From NCBI RefSeq assembly GCF_000742135.1, contig NZ_KN046818.1, forward strand, positions 2,555,997-2,619,996: 64,000 nt of DNA, in the 5' to 3' direction. Origin of the DNA: Klebsiella pneumoniae (GTDB lineage: Bacteria; Pseudomonadota; Gammaproteobacteria; Enterobacterales; Enterobacteriaceae). A program made the translations under genes and the position numbers. This document shows, one piece after another, positions 33,317-43,471 of the stretch (position 1 is its first letter; each line of letters opens with the position of its first letter). The notes below the pieces were generated by a model that was not told the DNA's origin, made no database searches, and saw nothing but the letters and a program-made list of their open reading frames with translations.

Positions 33317-34678
33317 ATGCCCGAACATGTGCATCATATCGTTAAACGTCTAATCCTTTATATTTGCATTTGTTTACTGGCCGGGATTGGCATTTCCGGG
33401 ATGACTGCGTTTTTTCATACCAGCTTCAGTAGTACTTCCTCAATATTATTTCCACTGCTGACCAGTTTCCTGATGGTTTTTCATATTACCATTGCCTGTT
33501 TTATGGGCATGAAATACTGGAGCAGCAAGCGGCGTCTCTACCTTACTCCAGTCTCTTTCGGGTTTGCCTGCTCAGCGCTGCTGATGCTTGGCACGCTCAG
33601 CAGCTATCCGGACTGGCTTACCTGCAATCCGGCCCCGGTCGTTAATCAAAATGACGCCGTTATCTATTATTTCTTCCGCAATATAATGATGGCTGTGTTA
33701 TTCATGTCATCTATTATTTTGTACTATTTTCGCCAGCGCATCATGCATTCGTGGAAAGCACACGTTCTTACATTTACAGCATGTATACTTTTTACGTTGA
33801 CCATTATTGTTTTATCATGGCTATACTCCAGCCATTCGCCGTGGCTGAGCGTCAATTTTATCGACGATCTGAGCCATACCTTTACCCCGTTGTGGCAAAG
33901 TATTATCGGCTGGCTGCTGATGGCAGTTTGGTTAATCACGCTGATTTTATTAATTAGCTTGAGTAAACTGCGTAATATTTTTTGGTTCAGCGGCGCTTTT
34001 TTTTGCAGCGCTTATTTGTTCACGCTTTTCCAGCTGCTCTCCACCGCAGGGGAGCTGGATCAGACCTGGTACCAGGCGCGTTTTTTCGAAACGCTATGCA
34101 CCTTGTTCCTGATTCTGGTGCTACTGGTTGACGTCTTTATCCTCTATCGCGAGTCTAACCACAAATATGTTCATTCGTATCAGAATTCGATCCGCGACCC
34201 GTTGACCCGCCTCTACAACCGCAGCTTCTTCTACGACACCCTTAACCAACAGCTGGCGAAGGTGAATGCCCAGCATCCGCTGTCGGTGCTCATCAGCGAC
34301 CTCGACCATTTCAAACGCATCAACGATAGCTACGGCCATGTCGCCGGCGACAAAGTGATCCAGTTCGCCGCCTCGGTGCTGGAAAGCCATTCGCGGGTAG
34401 ATGACGCCGCCGCACGCATCGGCGGTGAGGAATTTGCTCTGCTGCTGGTCAACACCGGTGAAAAAGAAGCGCAAGCGATCGCCGAGCGTATCCGCCTGGC
34501 GGTCAGTGCCGGGGAGAGCCATTTACCGGAGCGAATGACCATCAGCATGGGGGTGTATACCACCCACGACAATAGCGTGACAGCGGAAGCGTGCGTTCAG
34601 CGCGCGGACGAAGCCATGTATGAAGCAAAGAATAACGGACGTAACCAGGTGATCGTCTGGCATCGGCAGGGAGGGTGA
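33317..34678 (+). CDS. Membrane-anchored diguanylate cyclase (GGDEF)
   Basis: 453 aa from the ATG at 33317 (an upstream in-frame ATG at 33209 would add 36 residues; neither has a clear Shine-Dalgarno). About eight membrane helices fill the first ~280 residues, then a GGDEF domain with an intact active site GGEEF and a product-inhibition I-site RVDD exactly five residues before it. It should therefore make cyclic di-GMP and be feedback-inhibited. DPLTRLYNRSFF opens the domain. The sensor part matches no domain I can name with confidence (MASE-like). The gene lies between slyB and slyA, where E. coli has none. Confidence 0.88.
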   Translation: MPEHVHHIVKRLILYICICLLAGIGISGMTAFFHTSFSSTSSILFPLLTSFLMVFHITIACFMGMKYWSSKRRLYLTPVSFGFACSALLMLGTLSSYPDWLTCNPAPVVNQNDAVIYYFFRNIMMAVLFMSSIILYYFRQRIMHSWKAHVLTFTACILFTLTIIVLSWLYSSHSPWLSVNFIDDLSHTFTPLWQSIIGWLLMAVWLITLILLISLSKLRNIFWFSGAFFCSAYLFTLFQLLSTAGELDQTWYQARFFETLCTLFLILVLLVDVFILYRESNHKYVHSYQNSIRDPLTRLYNRSFFYDTLNQQLAKVNAQHPLSVLISDLDHFKRINDSYGHVAGDKVIQFAASVLESHSRVDDAAARIGGEEFALLLVNTGEKEAQAIAERIRLAVSAGESHLPERMTISMGVYTTHDNSVTAEACVQRADEAMYEAKNNGRNQVIVWHRQGG

Positions 34679-34703
34679 AAAAAGGCCCGGATTAGCCCGG
34701 GCC
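34678..34703 (-). terminator. Intrinsic terminator of slyA
   Basis: Stem GGCCCGG / CCGGGCC followed on the minus strand by six T. Confidence 0.8.
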
Positions 34704-34711
34704 GCAAAGAA

Positions 34712-35152
34712 TTAATCTTTAGCCTGGAGATCGAGGATATTTTGTTCAAGTTTACGGATTAAGTGGAGCAAGGTTTCCACTTCCTGCTTCGAGACCCCTG
34801 AGAGGATTTCATCACGGGTCTTACCTATCACCTCTTCCATCTCGTTGATCAGCGGTTCGGCTTTTTCCGTCAGCTTGATGCGTTTGGCCCGCCGATCGCT
34901 TGCGCAGGTCTGGCGAGAAATGAGCCCTTTCTCCTCCAGCTGATCGAGCGTGCGCACCAGCGACGGCTGTTCAATACCGATAGCTTTCGCCAGCTGGATC
35001 TGCGACTGCTCAGGCGGCAGCTGGTGGATGTTATGCAGCGTGACCCAGTGGGTCTGCGTTAACTCCAGAGGTTTCAGGCGATGGTCGATTAGCGCGCGCC
35101 AAACGCGAACTAAACGTGCCAGATCAGAACCAAGTGGCGATTCCAATTTCAT
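34712..35152 (-). CDS. slyA: MarR-family transcriptional regulator SlyA
   Basis: 146 aa (E. coli 144) winged-helix dimer that relieves H-NS silencing of envelope and virulence genes. The DNA-binding part [20 protein letters not shown] and wing [18 protein letters not shown] are nearly unchanged; the last ~20 residues differ from E. coli. AAGGAG lies just before the ATG. A perfect SlyA box at 35163-35174 upstream suggests autorepression and shared control with the divergent ydhIJK operon. Confidence 0.96.
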   Translation of the reverse strand: MKLESPLGSDLARLVRVWRALIDHRLKPLELTQTHWVTLHNIHQLPPEQSQIQLAKAIGIEQPSLVRTLDQLEEKGLISRQTCASDRRAKRIKLTEKAEPLINEMEEVIGKTRDEILSGVSKQEVETLLHLIRKLEQNILDLQAKD

Positions 35153-35162
35153 CTCCTTATAA

Positions 35163-35174
35163 TTAGCTTGCTAA
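35163..35174. promoter_or_regulatory. SlyA box between slyA and ydhI
   Basis: TTAGCTTGCTAA, the exact reverse complement of the consensus TTAGCAAGCTAA, 10 nt upstream of the slyA start and in the region shared with divergent ydhI. Confidence 0.75.
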
Positions 35175-35324
35175 GTTATTATACTGATTTTAGAATAGTG
35201 TGCAGCATTTGAATTATCAAAACAAATGAATTACTTGATTCAACAAAAACCAAAACAATGATTTACACTGTTAAAGAGTAGCACGTCCTGAGGTTACCCC
35301 TGTAATGGCAAAGGATTTTTGCTT

Positions 35325-35561
35325 GTGAAACTGAGTCTTAACACATCCGGATTGCCGCTGCAGGACCTGGTGTTCGGCGCATCCGTCTATTTCCCTCCGC
35401 TGTTCAAAGCCGTCTTGTTGGGTTTCTTTATCTGGTTGTTTTTACATCGCCAGCTGCGTGACTGGATGTATGCGGGCGACATCTGGCACCCGCTACTAAT
35501 GGATCTCTCCCTGTTCGCGCTCTCGGTCTGTCTGGCCCTGGTATTGCTCATTGCCTGGTGA
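35325..35561 (+). CDS. ydhI: DUF1656 small membrane protein YdhI
   Basis: 78 aa, two membrane helices, AaeX-like. [17 protein letters not shown] and the [13 protein letters not shown] stretch match E. coli YdhI. The start is GTG at 35325 with AAGGA at 9 nt; a TTG two codons upstream is in frame but gives no better length. First gene of ydhIJK, the layout of aaeXAB efflux systems. Operon probably regulated by SlyA. Confidence 0.88.
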   Translation: MKLSLNTSGLPLQDLVFGASVYFPPLFKAVLLGFFIWLFLHRQLRDWMYAGDIWHPLLMDLSLFALSVCLALVLLIAW

Positions 35562-35571
35562 TCTCCCTGTT

Positions 35572-36468
35572 ATGAAAAGATTAAAATATCTGTCAACGCT
35601 GCTGGTCGCGGCCGTCGCCCTGATTGCCGCATGGTTGTTATGGAATTTCTACACACAGTCACCCTGGACCCGCGACGGCAAAGTGCGCGCCGAGCAGGTT
35701 GGGATCACCCCTCAGGTCTCCGGCAGTATTCTGCAGTTGAACGTAACCGATAACCAACGGGTCAAAGCCGGGGAAGTATTGTTTACCATCGACGACACCC
35801 CCTATCGCATCGCGGTGCTGAACGCCCAGGCGCAGCTGGCGAAAGCCCAGGCGGAGGTGGCGAAAGCGCAGGCGGAGCAAAGCAAGGCCGCCAGCGAGGC
35901 TCGCCGTCGCCGAAGCCTGTCGCAAAATGCCATCTCGGCTGAAGACCTTGAGAACGTCAATACCGCCCTGAATACCGCCACCACCACCCTGGCTGCCGCC
36001 AGAGCGGGGGTCGGCGTAACCGAAGCGGCGCTGAAACATGCGCAGTGGCAGCTCAGCCAGACGGTTGTCAAAGCGCCGGTGGATGGCTGGGTGACCAACC
36101 TTTCCACCCGCGTCGGCGATTACGCTACCACCGGCCATCCGGTCTTTGCCCTGGTGGACAGCCATTCGTTTTACGTACTGGGCTACTTCGAAGAGACCAA
36201 ACTGCGCCACATTCGCATCGGCGATCCGGCACAAATTATTCTCTATAGCAATCAGCAGACGCTAAAGGGCCATGTCGCGAGCATCGGCCGCGCGATTGTC
36301 GACCAGAGCGTGGAACAGGGAACCGGGCTGGTGGCCAACATCAAACCAAATATCCCCTGGGTTCGTCTCGCCCAACGCGTTCCGGTGCGAATTGCCTTTG
36401 ATACGCTGCCGGCCGATGTCACCCTGGTCTCCGGCACCACCTGCACTGTCTCAATTGGCGGGCAGTAA
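35572..36468 (+). CDS. ydhJ: HlyD-family efflux periplasmic adaptor YdhJ
   Basis: 298 aa membrane-fusion protein. N-terminal anchor (about residues 6-24), biotinyl-lipoyl-like half-motif [10 protein letters not shown], a coiled-coil hairpin rich in Ala/Lys/Glu ([20 protein letters not shown]) and the second lipoyl half [10 protein letters not shown]. Couples the inner-membrane YdhK to the outside in an AaeA-like pump. The ATG at 35572 lies 10 nt after ydhI; the stop overlaps the ydhK start in TAATG. Confidence 0.92.
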   Translation: MKRLKYLSTLLVAAVALIAAWLLWNFYTQSPWTRDGKVRAEQVGITPQVSGSILQLNVTDNQRVKAGEVLFTIDDTPYRIAVLNAQAQLAKAQAEVAKAQAEQSKAASEARRRRSLSQNAISAEDLENVNTALNTATTTLAAARAGVGVTEAALKHAQWQLSQTVVKAPVDGWVTNLSTRVGDYATTGHPVFALVDSHSFYVLGYFEETKLRHIRIGDPAQIILYSNQQTLKGHVASIGRAIVDQSVEQGTGLVANIKPNIPWVRLAQRVPVRIAFDTLPADVTLVSGTTCTVSIGGQ

Positions 36469-38492
36469 TGAACCTGCAGACCCTGTCGTGGCGCACACTC
36501 CCCTGGGTTAAAGCCACCCGGCCGCAGTGGCGGTACGCATTGCGCAACGGCATCGCGATGTGTCTTGCGCTGAGTATCGCCTATGCGCTGGATCTTGATG
36601 AGCCCTACTGGGCGATGACGTCCGCGGCGGTGGTCAGCTTTCCCACCGTCGGCGGCGTGATCAGTAAAAGTTTTGGCCGCATCGCAGGCAGCCTGCTCGG
36701 CGCCTGCGCCGCCCTGCTGCTTGCCGGTCATACACTCAACGATCCCTGGCTGTTTCTGTTCAGTATCTCCGGCTGGCTGGCGCTCTGCACCTGGGCCTGC
36801 GCCCTGTTCACCAACAACGTCGCCTACGCCTTTCAGCTGGCGGGCTATACCTGCGCCATCATCGCCTTTCCGGTGATTAACATCAGCGACAGCTACGAAC
36901 TGTGGGTCATCGCCCAGTCGCGCGTCTGCGAAGTCATCGTCGGGATCCTCTGCGGCGGGCTAATGATGATGATCCTGCCAAGCACCTCCGACGGCAGCAA
37001 CCTGCTGACGGCCCTGAAAACCATGCACGCCCGGCTGCTGGAGCACGCCAGCCTGCTGTGGGTGCCGGAGACGACGGATGCCATTCGCACCGCCCATGAG
37101 AGCGTGATTGGCCAGATCCTGACCATGAACCTGCTGCGTATCCAGGCCTTCTGGAGCCACTACCGTTTCCGTCGGCAGAATCCTCTGCTGAACTACCTCC
37201 TGCATCAGCAGCTCAGAATGACCAGCGTCATCTCCAGTCTGCGACGGATGCTGCTGAACTGGCCTGACGCGCCGGCGAACACTCGCCAGGTACTGGAGTC
37301 GCTGCTCGCCGAGCTCGCCACCCCTCATGCCGACAGTTATCACGTTGCGCGGATCCTGGCGCCGCTGGCGCCGCGGCAGGATGCCGATTACCGGCACATC
37401 GCTTTCTGGGCGCGATTGCGCTATTTCTGTCGCATTTACCTGGAGAGCAGCCGCTGGATCCGCCGCGTTGAAAATGCCTCGGCGATCGCCGAGTTCAATG
37501 TGCCCGCCGCCCCGCCGTTAGCCCGCCATACCGATCAGGCGGAGGCGTTGCTCAACGGTGTCCGTACCTTTTGCGCGCTGGTGGCGATTGGCGCATGGGG
37601 GATCAGTACCCAGTGGACCAGCTGCGCGGCGGCCCTGACCCTGGCCTCCATCTGCTGCGTGCTCTACTCCGTATCCGCCTCGCCGTTTCGCTCGCTGACA
37701 TTGCTGATGCAGACTCTGGTCCTGCTGTCGCTATTCAGTTTCGTGGTGAAGTTCGGCCTGATGGTGCAGGTAACCGACCTGTGGCAGTTTCTGCTGTTCC
37801 TGTTCCCGCTCCTGACCACCATGCAGTTACTCAAACTGCAGTGGCCCAAATACGCCGGCCTGTGGGGACAGCTTATCGTCTTTATGGGCTCGTTTATCGC
37901 CGTCACCAACCCGCCGGTGTACGATTATGCGGCCTTTTTCAATGATAATTTGAGCAAGATTGTCGGGGTAGGCTTTGCCTGGCTGGCCTTTGCGGTACTG
38001 AGTCCGGGCTCGGACGCCCGCAAAGGGCGACGCCATATCAGAGCGTTACGGCGTCACTTTGTCGATCAACTCAGCCGTCATCCTCAGCACAGTGAGCATG
38101 AATTTGAATCGCTGGTCTATCACCACGTCAGTCAGCTCAGCCAGAGTAAGGATGCCCTGGCGCGCCGCTGGCTGTTGCGTTGGGGCGTCGTGCTGCTCAA
38201 TTGCTCGCACGTCGTCTGGCAGCTTCGCGAATGGGAAACCCGCTCCGATCCTCTCGCCCAGGTGCGCGACCTGTGCATCAACCTGTTACGCGATGTGATG
38301 AGCGAGCGCGGCGTGCAGCAGCGCCCGCTGGCCTCCACCCTGCAGGAGCTGCAGCGGATCTGCGACGCCCTGAACCACCATCATCAGCCGGCGGCGCGGG
38401 AACTGGCCGCCGCGATTTGGCGACTGTACTGCGCCCTGTCGCAGCTGGAACAGGCCCCGGTGGCCGGCACAATTGGCGAAGGAACTACTTAA
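36468..38492 (+). CDS. ydhK: FUSC-family efflux transporter YdhK
   Basis: 674 aa inner-membrane component with two blocks of about five to six helices (residues ~25-170 and ~360-500) separated by cytoplasmic stretches, the AaeB/FUSC layout. AaeB exports hydroxybenzoates in E. coli; the substrate of YdhK is not known. With pcaHG in the same window an aromatic acid is tempting but unsupported. Overlaps ydhJ by 1 nt and the convergent sodC by 8 nt. Confidence 0.92.
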   Translation: MNLQTLSWRTLPWVKATRPQWRYALRNGIAMCLALSIAYALDLDEPYWAMTSAAVVSFPTVGGVISKSFGRIAGSLLGACAALLLAGHTLNDPWLFLFSISGWLALCTWACALFTNNVAYAFQLAGYTCAIIAFPVINISDSYELWVIAQSRVCEVIVGILCGGLMMMILPSTSDGSNLLTALKTMHARLLEHASLLWVPETTDAIRTAHESVIGQILTMNLLRIQAFWSHYRFRRQNPLLNYLLHQQLRMTSVISSLRRMLLNWPDAPANTRQVLESLLAELATPHADSYHVARILAPLAPRQDADYRHIAFWARLRYFCRIYLESSRWIRRVENASAIAEFNVPAAPPLARHTDQAEALLNGVRTFCALVAIGAWGISTQWTSCAAALTLASICCVLYSVSASPFRSLTLLMQTLVLLSLFSFVVKFGLMVQVTDLWQFLLFLFPLLTTMQLLKLQWPKYAGLWGQLIVFMGSFIAVTNPPVYDYAAFFNDNLSKIVGVGFAWLAFAVLSPGSDARKGRRHIRALRRHFVDQLSRHPQHSEHEFESLVYHHVSQLSQSKDALARRWLLRWGVVLLNCSHVVWQLREWETRSDPLAQVRDLCINLLRDVMSERGVQQRPLASTLQELQRICDALNHHHQPAARELAAAIWRLYCALSQLEQAPVAGTIGEGTT

Positions 38493-39006
38493 TCACCCCG
38501 CAGGCAAACCGTTCGCCGCCGCCGCCCAGCGGCTGCGGGCTGTCGGCCATGTTATCCCCGCCTACGTGGACCATCAGCGCTTTCCCTTTCACCTCCGCCA
38601 GCGTTTTCAGGCGCGGAGCAATAATCGGCTGGTCGGCTACGCCCGCATCGTTGACCACCAGCAGGGGCAGGTCGCCAAGATGCCCGGCCCCCAACGGCCC
38701 TTCGTGTTTGCCGGTATGCTGCGGATCGTAATGTCCGCCCGCCGCCCCGGCGGCCACGGCTTTACCTTCTTTCATCGCCGGCTGGCAGCTGCCTTCGGCA
38801 TGAATATGAAACCCGTGCTTACCCGGCGGTAGCGCCCGCAAAGTGGGGGCGAACTCGAGTCCGCGGTCGGTTTCGGTGATTTTGACGCTGCCGATGGTCT
38901 GACCGACGCCCTGGGTGGTCACGAGATTAAGTTGCACATCTTCACTAACGGCCTGTGCGCCAGCGCAAAATGCGAGGGATAAGATCACGAGAATAGATCG
39001 TTGCAT
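38485..39006 (-). CDS. sodC: Periplasmic Cu,Zn superoxide dismutase
   Basis: 173 aa. Signal peptide [19 protein letters not shown]; the mature enzyme dismutates superoxide in the periplasm. Metal ligands visible in [25 protein letters not shown] and MVHVGGDN; the disulfide cysteines are in EGSC and FACGVIK. Same length as E. coli SodC. Its 3' end overlaps the ydhK 3' end by 8 nt. Confidence 0.96.
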   Translation of the reverse strand: MQRSILVILSLAFCAGAQAVSEDVQLNLVTTQGVGQTIGSVKITETDRGLEFAPTLRALPPGKHGFHIHAEGSCQPAMKEGKAVAAGAAGGHYDPQHTGKHEGPLGAGHLGDLPLLVVNDAGVADQPIIAPRLKTLAEVKGKALMVHVGGDNMADSPQPLGGGGERFACGVIK

Positions 39007-39075
39007 AACACCTCCGGATGGCTGTCTCCCTGTTAAGTGTAAACCAGGAACGCCTTTCCGGAGGGGAAATGCCCG

Positions 39076-39972
39076 TTACGGTACGTCGTACCCGAGCGCG
39101 GCTTTACGGATGCGGAACCACTGCTGACGGGTCATGCTGAGTTTTTCAGCCACAATCGCCGAGCGCACGCGCTCGATTTTGCCCGAGCCAATAATCGGCA
39201 GAGGCTGCGACGGCAGACGCAGCACCCAGGCATAAACTACCTGTTCGATGCTGTCGGCGTTAAGCTCGTGCGCCACCTGCGCCAGCTCATCGCGCAGCGC
39301 CTGGAAGCCCTCTTCGTTAAACAGGCGACCACCGCCAAGACAAGACCACGCCATCGGACGAATACGCAGTTGCTGCAGCTGATCGAGAGTACCGTCGAGC
39401 AGCAGCGGCTGATGCACCGGTGAAATTTCGACCTGGTTGGTGGCCAGGGTAAACGGCAGACGTGACTGCAGCAAGGTGAACTGGGCGGGGGTAAAGTTCG
39501 AGACGCCAAAATGGCGCACTTTACCGCTATGATGCAGCGCGAGAAAAGCTTCGGCTACCTCGTCGGCGTCCATCAGTGGGTCCGGCCGGTGGATCAGCAG
39601 CAAGTCGAGATGGTCCGTCGCCAGATTACGCAGCGATTGCTCGGCGCTGAGCACGATGTGATCGCGGTCGGTAATGTAGTGGCCAATGGTGTTCTCAGCG
39701 CGCGCCCGGGTGGCGATACCGCATTTGCTGACGATTTCCATCCGGCTACGCAGATGCGGCGCTCGCTTCAGCGCTTCGCCAAAGGCAGCCTCACACTGAT
39801 AATCGCCATAGATATCGGCGTGATCGACGGTGGTTACGCCTAAATCGAGATGCTGCTCAATAAAGCTGACCAGCTCGCCAGGCGACATTTTCCAGTCCAT
39901 CAGACGCCAGTAGCCCATCACAAAACGTGAAAATTCCGGCCCCTGGGGAGCCATAGCAATACGCTGAACCAT
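39076..39972 (-). CDS. ydhF: Aldo/keto reductase YdhF
   Basis: 298 aa NADPH-dependent aldo/keto reductase, same length as E. coli YdhF. TIM barrel with catalytic Asp and Tyr in TTVDHADIYGDY, Lys in VSKCGIAT, and His in LLLIHRPDP; the NADP-binding end is PIIGSGKIERV. Substrate unknown. Downstream of ydhL with a 48-nt gap, probably cotranscribed. Confidence 0.93.
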   Translation of the reverse strand: MVQRIAMAPQGPEFSRFVMGYWRLMDWKMSPGELVSFIEQHLDLGVTTVDHADIYGDYQCEAAFGEALKRAPHLRSRMEIVSKCGIATRARAENTIGHYITDRDHIVLSAEQSLRNLATDHLDLLLIHRPDPLMDADEVAEAFLALHHSGKVRHFGVSNFTPAQFTLLQSRLPFTLATNQVEISPVHQPLLLDGTLDQLQQLRIRPMAWSCLGGGRLFNEEGFQALRDELAQVAHELNADSIEQVVYAWVLRLPSQPLPIIGSGKIERVRSAIVAEKLSMTRQQWFRIRKAALGYDVP

Positions 39973-40020
39973 AACCGCTTCCTCAATAAAAAAGTGCTCT
40001 GAGTATACGTAATTTTTGGC

Positions 40021-40263
40021 TTAAAACAGTGAGGGTTGCTGCGGTTCTTCCGCCGGCTCCGGCCTGTTCGCGCGTATTTTGCGCAGCAGCCGTTGGCGGC
40101 AAAGACGCAAAACCTCCTGTTTCTGCGCATCGCTCATCGTTTGCCAGTTAAAACGTTCCTCACGGCTGCGGAAACAGCCGCGACAGTAGCCGCGCTCATC
40201 GGTCTGACATATTCCCCGGCACGGGCTCTGCACCGGGAAAAATTCTAACTGCTCTGCCACCAC
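40021..40263 (-). CDS. ydhL: DUF1289 protein YdhL
   Basis: 80 aa with the conserved four-cysteine cluster PCRGICQTDERGYCRGCFRS, probably binding metal, and a basic C-terminal helix. Matches E. coli YdhL. Function unknown. Divergent from nemR. Confidence 0.9.
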   Translation of the reverse strand: MVAEQLEFFPVQSPCRGICQTDERGYCRGCFRSREERFNWQTMSDAQKQEVLRLCRQRLLRKIRANRPEPAEEPQQPSLF

Positions 40264-40372
40264 ACGCCTCCTGTCCCCTCGTCTCCTTTCATTGCAGACG
40301 TTTCCCCGCGCCGACGCAAATTTTGTTCACTACGTGCTGCGCCAGCTAACATTTTTCCGCCGACGCTTGCAT

Positions 40373-40388
40373 TAGACCAATCGGTCTA
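40373..40388. promoter_or_regulatory. NemR operator upstream of nemR
   Basis: Palindrome TAGACC-AATC-GGTCTA, 14 nt upstream of the nemR start; it matches the known NemR box arrangement of E. coli. Confidence 0.8.
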
Positions 40389-40402
40389 CTACAGTGTGCA
40401 GC

Positions 40403-41002
40403 ATGAACAGACACAGCGATTGCGATACCCGAGAACATATCCTGGCCACCGGCGAGCAGCTTTGCATGCATCGCGGTTTTACCGGAATGGGCTTGAGCGA
40501 ACTTCTGAAGACGGCGGAGGTGCCCAAGGGCTCCTTCTACCACTACTTTCGCTCTAAGGAAGCCTTCGGCGTCGCGCTGCTTGAACATCACTACACCGGA
40601 TATCTGCAGCGCCTGGTCGACCACTTCGATCATGGCGACGGTAACTATCGCGATCGCCTGCTGGCCTACTATCAGCACACGCTGAATCAGTTCTGCCAGC
40701 AGGGGATTATTAGCGGGTGTCTTACTGTCAAGCTATCCGCGGAGGTTTGCGATCTGTCGGAAGATATGCGCGCCGCCATGGATCGCGGAGCCAGCCAGAT
40801 TATCGCCCTGCTGGGCGACGCGCTGGAGAAAGGACGTCAGGAAGGCAGTCTCGCATTTGACGGCGAGGCCATGACCCTGTCGCAGGTGCTGTATTCCCTG
40901 TGGCTCGGGGCCAACCTGCAGGCCAAAATTACGCGTAGCGCAACGCCGCTGGAAAGCGCCCTTGCCCACGCCAAACAGATTATTGCGGCGCCTGCGGTAT
41001 AA
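40403..41002 (+). CDS. nemR: TetR-family electrophile-sensing repressor NemR
   Basis: 199 aa TetR regulator sensing reactive electrophiles and hypochlorite through cysteine (the SGCLTVK cysteine is the redox-active position, Cys106 in E. coli). [23 protein letters not shown]. Controls nemRA-gloA for methylglyoxal, quinone and bleach resistance. The start at 40403 ([12 protein letters not shown]) lacks a clear Shine-Dalgarno and lies just 14 nt from the operator, so the leader must be very short; an ATG at 40394 is alternative. Confidence 0.94.
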   Translation: MNRHSDCDTREHILATGEQLCMHRGFTGMGLSELLKTAEVPKGSFYHYFRSKEAFGVALLEHHYTGYLQRLVDHFDHGDGNYRDRLLAYYQHTLNQFCQQGIISGCLTVKLSAEVCDLSEDMRAAMDRGASQIIALLGDALEKGRQEGSLAFDGEAMTLSQVLYSLWLGANLQAKITRSATPLESALAHAKQIIAAPAV

Positions 41003-41027
41003 CAGGCGTTTTTATTTCATCAGTTAC

Positions 41028-41042
41028 TAGACGACCGGTCTA
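41028..41042. promoter_or_regulatory. Second NemR-like box before nemA
   Basis: TAGAC-GACCG-GTCTA, the same half-sites as the nemR operator but with 15 rather than 16 nt in total, 13 nt before the nemA ATG. Confidence 0.5.
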
Positions 41043-41055
41043 CTCAGGAGTCACT

Positions 41056-42153
41056 ATGTCGGAAGCAAAATTATTCAGCCCACTGAAAGTCGGTGCGGTC
41101 ACCGTCCCTAATCGCGTATTTATGGCGCCGTTGACGCGTCTGCGCAGCATTGAGCCGGGCGATATCCCTACTCCGCTGATGGGCGAATACTACCGCCAGC
41201 GCGCCAGTTCCGGGCTGATCATCACCGAAGCGACGCAGATCTCCGCGCAGGCCAAAGGCTACGCCGGCGCGCCTGGGCTGCACAGCCCGGAGCAGATTGC
41301 CGCCTGGCAGAAAATCACCGCCGGCGTTCATGCCGAAAACGGTCATATCGCCGTCCAGCTGTGGCACACCGGGCGTATTTCCCATAGCAGCCTGCAGCCT
41401 GGCGGCGCCGCCCCGGTAGCGCCTTCCGCGCTGAGCGCGGGCACCCGTACCTCACTGCGTTACGAAAACGGCCACGCCATTCGCGTCGACACCTCAATGC
41501 CCCGCGCCCTGGAAACCGCAGAGATCCCAGGGATCGTCAACGATTTCCGTCAGGCGGTCGGCAATGCCCGTGACGCCGGCTTCGATCTGGTCGAGCTGCA
41601 CTCAGCCCACGGCTATCTGCTGCACCAGTTCCTCTCGCCATCGGCGAACCAGCGTACCGATCAGTACGGCGGCAGCGTGGAGAACCGTGCCCGTCTGGTG
41701 CTGGAAGTGGTTGACGCCGTGAGTCAAGAGTGGAGCGCCGAGCGCATTGGCATCCGCGTGTCGCCGATTGGCAGCTTCCAGAATGTGGATAATGGCCCGA
41801 ACGAAGAAGAAGACGCGCTGTATCTGATTAGCGAGCTGGCGAAACGCGGTATCGCCTATCTGCACATGTCCGAGCCGGACTGGGCGGGCGGCAAACCTTA
41901 CAGTGAAGCTTTCCGTCAGAAAGTCCGCGACCGCTTCCCGGGGGTGATCATTGGCGCTGGCGCTTACACAGTAGAAAAAGCCAACGATCTTATCAATAAA
42001 GGGCTGATTGATGCCGTGGCATTTGGCCGCGATTACATCGCCAACCCGGATCTGGTGGCTCGCCTGCAGAAAAAAGCGGCGCTTAACCCGCAACGCCCGG
42101 AATCCTTCTACGGCGGCGGCGCGGAAGGCTACACCGATTACCCGACTCTGTAA
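41056..42153 (+). CDS. nemA: N-ethylmaleimide reductase (old yellow enzyme)
   Basis: 365 aa FMN oxidoreductase reducing activated alkenes, nitro compounds and quinones with NADPH. FMN/substrate residues visible in [33 protein letters not shown] and [20 protein letters not shown] precedes the ATG. Transcribed with nemR and probably gloA; the gap from nemR holds a second NemR-like palindrome. Confidence 0.96.
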   Translation: MSEAKLFSPLKVGAVTVPNRVFMAPLTRLRSIEPGDIPTPLMGEYYRQRASSGLIITEATQISAQAKGYAGAPGLHSPEQIAAWQKITAGVHAENGHIAVQLWHTGRISHSSLQPGGAAPVAPSALSAGTRTSLRYENGHAIRVDTSMPRALETAEIPGIVNDFRQAVGNARDAGFDLVELHSAHGYLLHQFLSPSANQRTDQYGGSVENRARLVLEVVDAVSQEWSAERIGIRVSPIGSFQNVDNGPNEEEDALYLISELAKRGIAYLHMSEPDWAGGKPYSEAFRQKVRDRFPGVIIGAGAYTVEKANDLINKGLIDAVAFGRDYIANPDLVARLQKKAALNPQRPESFYGGGAEGYTDYPTL

Positions 42154-42231
42154 TCCCTCCATTGATAGCGGCGACGTATCGCCGCTATACTCAACGTTCT
42201 GATCTATCAAATAAACTGCATAGGGGACATT

Positions 42232-42639
42232 ATGCGCTTACTCCACACCATGCTGCGCGTTGGCGACCTGCAACGTTCTATCGACTTCTATACCAACGTG
42301 TTGGGCATGAAGCTGCTGCGCACCAGCGAAAACCCGGAGTACAAGTACTCCCTCGCCTTTGTCGGCTACGGCGAAGAGAGCGAAACCGCGGTAATCGAAC
42401 TGACCTACAACTGGGGCGTGGACAGCTATGAGCTGGGCACCGCCTACGGCCATATCGCGCTGAGCGTCGATAACGCCGCCGAAGCCTGCGAACGGATCCG
42501 TCAGAACGGGGGCAACGTCACCCGTGAAGCCGGGCCGGTAAAAGGCGGCACCACCGTCATCGCCTTCGTGGAAGATCCGGACGGTTACAAAATCGAGCTC
42601 ATTGAAGAGAAAGATGCCGGCAAAGGTCTGGGCAACTAA
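42232..42639 (+). CDS. gloA: Glyoxalase I (lactoylglutathione lyase)
   Basis: 135 aa metal enzyme isomerising the methylglyoxal-glutathione hemithioacetal to S-lactoylglutathione. All four metal ligands are in place with E. coli numbering: His5, Glu56, His74 and Glu122. AGGGGAC precedes the ATG. Third gene of the NemR-controlled electrophile operon, 78 nt after nemA; a terminator follows. Confidence 0.97.
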   Translation: MRLLHTMLRVGDLQRSIDFYTNVLGMKLLRTSENPEYKYSLAFVGYGEESETAVIELTYNWGVDSYELGTAYGHIALSVDNAAEACERIRQNGGNVTREAGPVKGGTTVIAFVEDPDGYKIELIEEKDAGKGLGN

Positions 42640-42678
42640 CGCTTCCCCACGCTGGCATATTTAATGCCATGGCTCGCC

Positions 42679-42703
42679 CGGGCGCTACGGCGCCCGTTGT
42701 TTT
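42679..42703 (+). terminator. Intrinsic terminator after gloA
   Basis: Seven-bp stem CGGGCGC / GCGCCCG with a TACG tetraloop, then TTGTTTT. Confidence 0.75.
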
Positions 42704-42776
42704 CACCCCTGCCTGCTGCAAGCCGCGGCAAAATTTGCCATAATGCGCGCTACTTTTTTCCAGCTAAGAGAATCTG

Positions 42777-43424
42777 ATGTCCGAGAACGCTCAACTGAAT
42801 GGTCTGTGCGACCGTTTCCGCGGTTTTTATCCGGTGGTGATCGATGTTGAAACCGCAGGATTTAACGCCAAAACCGACGCCCTGCTGGAGATCGCCGCCA
42901 TTACGTTGAAGATGGATGAGCACGGCTGGCTGATGCCCGATGAAACGCTGCATTTCCATGTTGAACCTTTCGAGGGCGCCAATCTGCAGCCCGAAGCGCT
43001 GGCTTTTAACGGGATTAACCCGCATGACCCGCAGCGCGGGGCCGTCAGCGAATACGATGCCCTGCATGCCATCTTCAAAATGGTGCGCAAAGGGATGAAA
43101 GAGAGCGACTGCAGCCGGGCAATCATGGTGGCGCACAATGCCACCTTTGACCACAGCTTCACCATGACCGCCGCCGAACGCGCGGGACTTAAACGTAACC
43201 CTTTCCATCCGTTTGTTACCTTCGATACCGCCGCGCTAAGCGGGTTGGCGCTGGGCCAGACGGTGCTGTCGAAAGCCTGTATTGCCGCGGGTATGCCGTT
43301 CGACGGCGCGCAGGCTCACTCCGCCCTGTATGATACCGAGCAGACGGCGCAGCTGTTTTGCGAGATCGTGAACCGCTGGAAGCGTCTGGGCGGCTGGCCG
43401 CTGCCAGTGGCCACCCCGGAGTGA
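42777..43424 (+). CDS. rnt: Ribonuclease T
   Basis: 215 aa DEDDh 3'-5' exoribonuclease, trimming tRNA 3' ends and maturing stable RNAs. Catalytic residues Asp23 and Glu25 (VIDVETAG), Asp125 (ATFDHSF), His181 and Asp186 ([10 protein letters not shown]) are all visible. Follows gloA as in E. coli. A symmetrical terminator separates it from the convergent grxD. Confidence 0.97.
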   Translation: MSENAQLNGLCDRFRGFYPVVIDVETAGFNAKTDALLEIAAITLKMDEHGWLMPDETLHFHVEPFEGANLQPEALAFNGINPHDPQRGAVSEYDALHAIFKMVRKGMKESDCSRAIMVAHNATFDHSFTMTAAERAGLKRNPFHPFVTFDTAALSGLALGQTVLSKACIAAGMPFDGAQAHSALYDTEQTAQLFCEIVNRWKRLGGWPLPVATPE

Positions 43425-43425
43425 T

Positions 43426-43457
43426 AAAAAAAGCGACTTCCAGGAAGTCGCTTTTTT
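43426..43457. terminator. Bidirectional terminator between rnt and grxD
   Basis: A-rich/T-rich stem AAAAAAGCGACTTCC with its exact complement at 43443-43457; works in both directions. Confidence 0.92.
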
Positions 43458-43471
43458 ACTGATGGCGGGAA

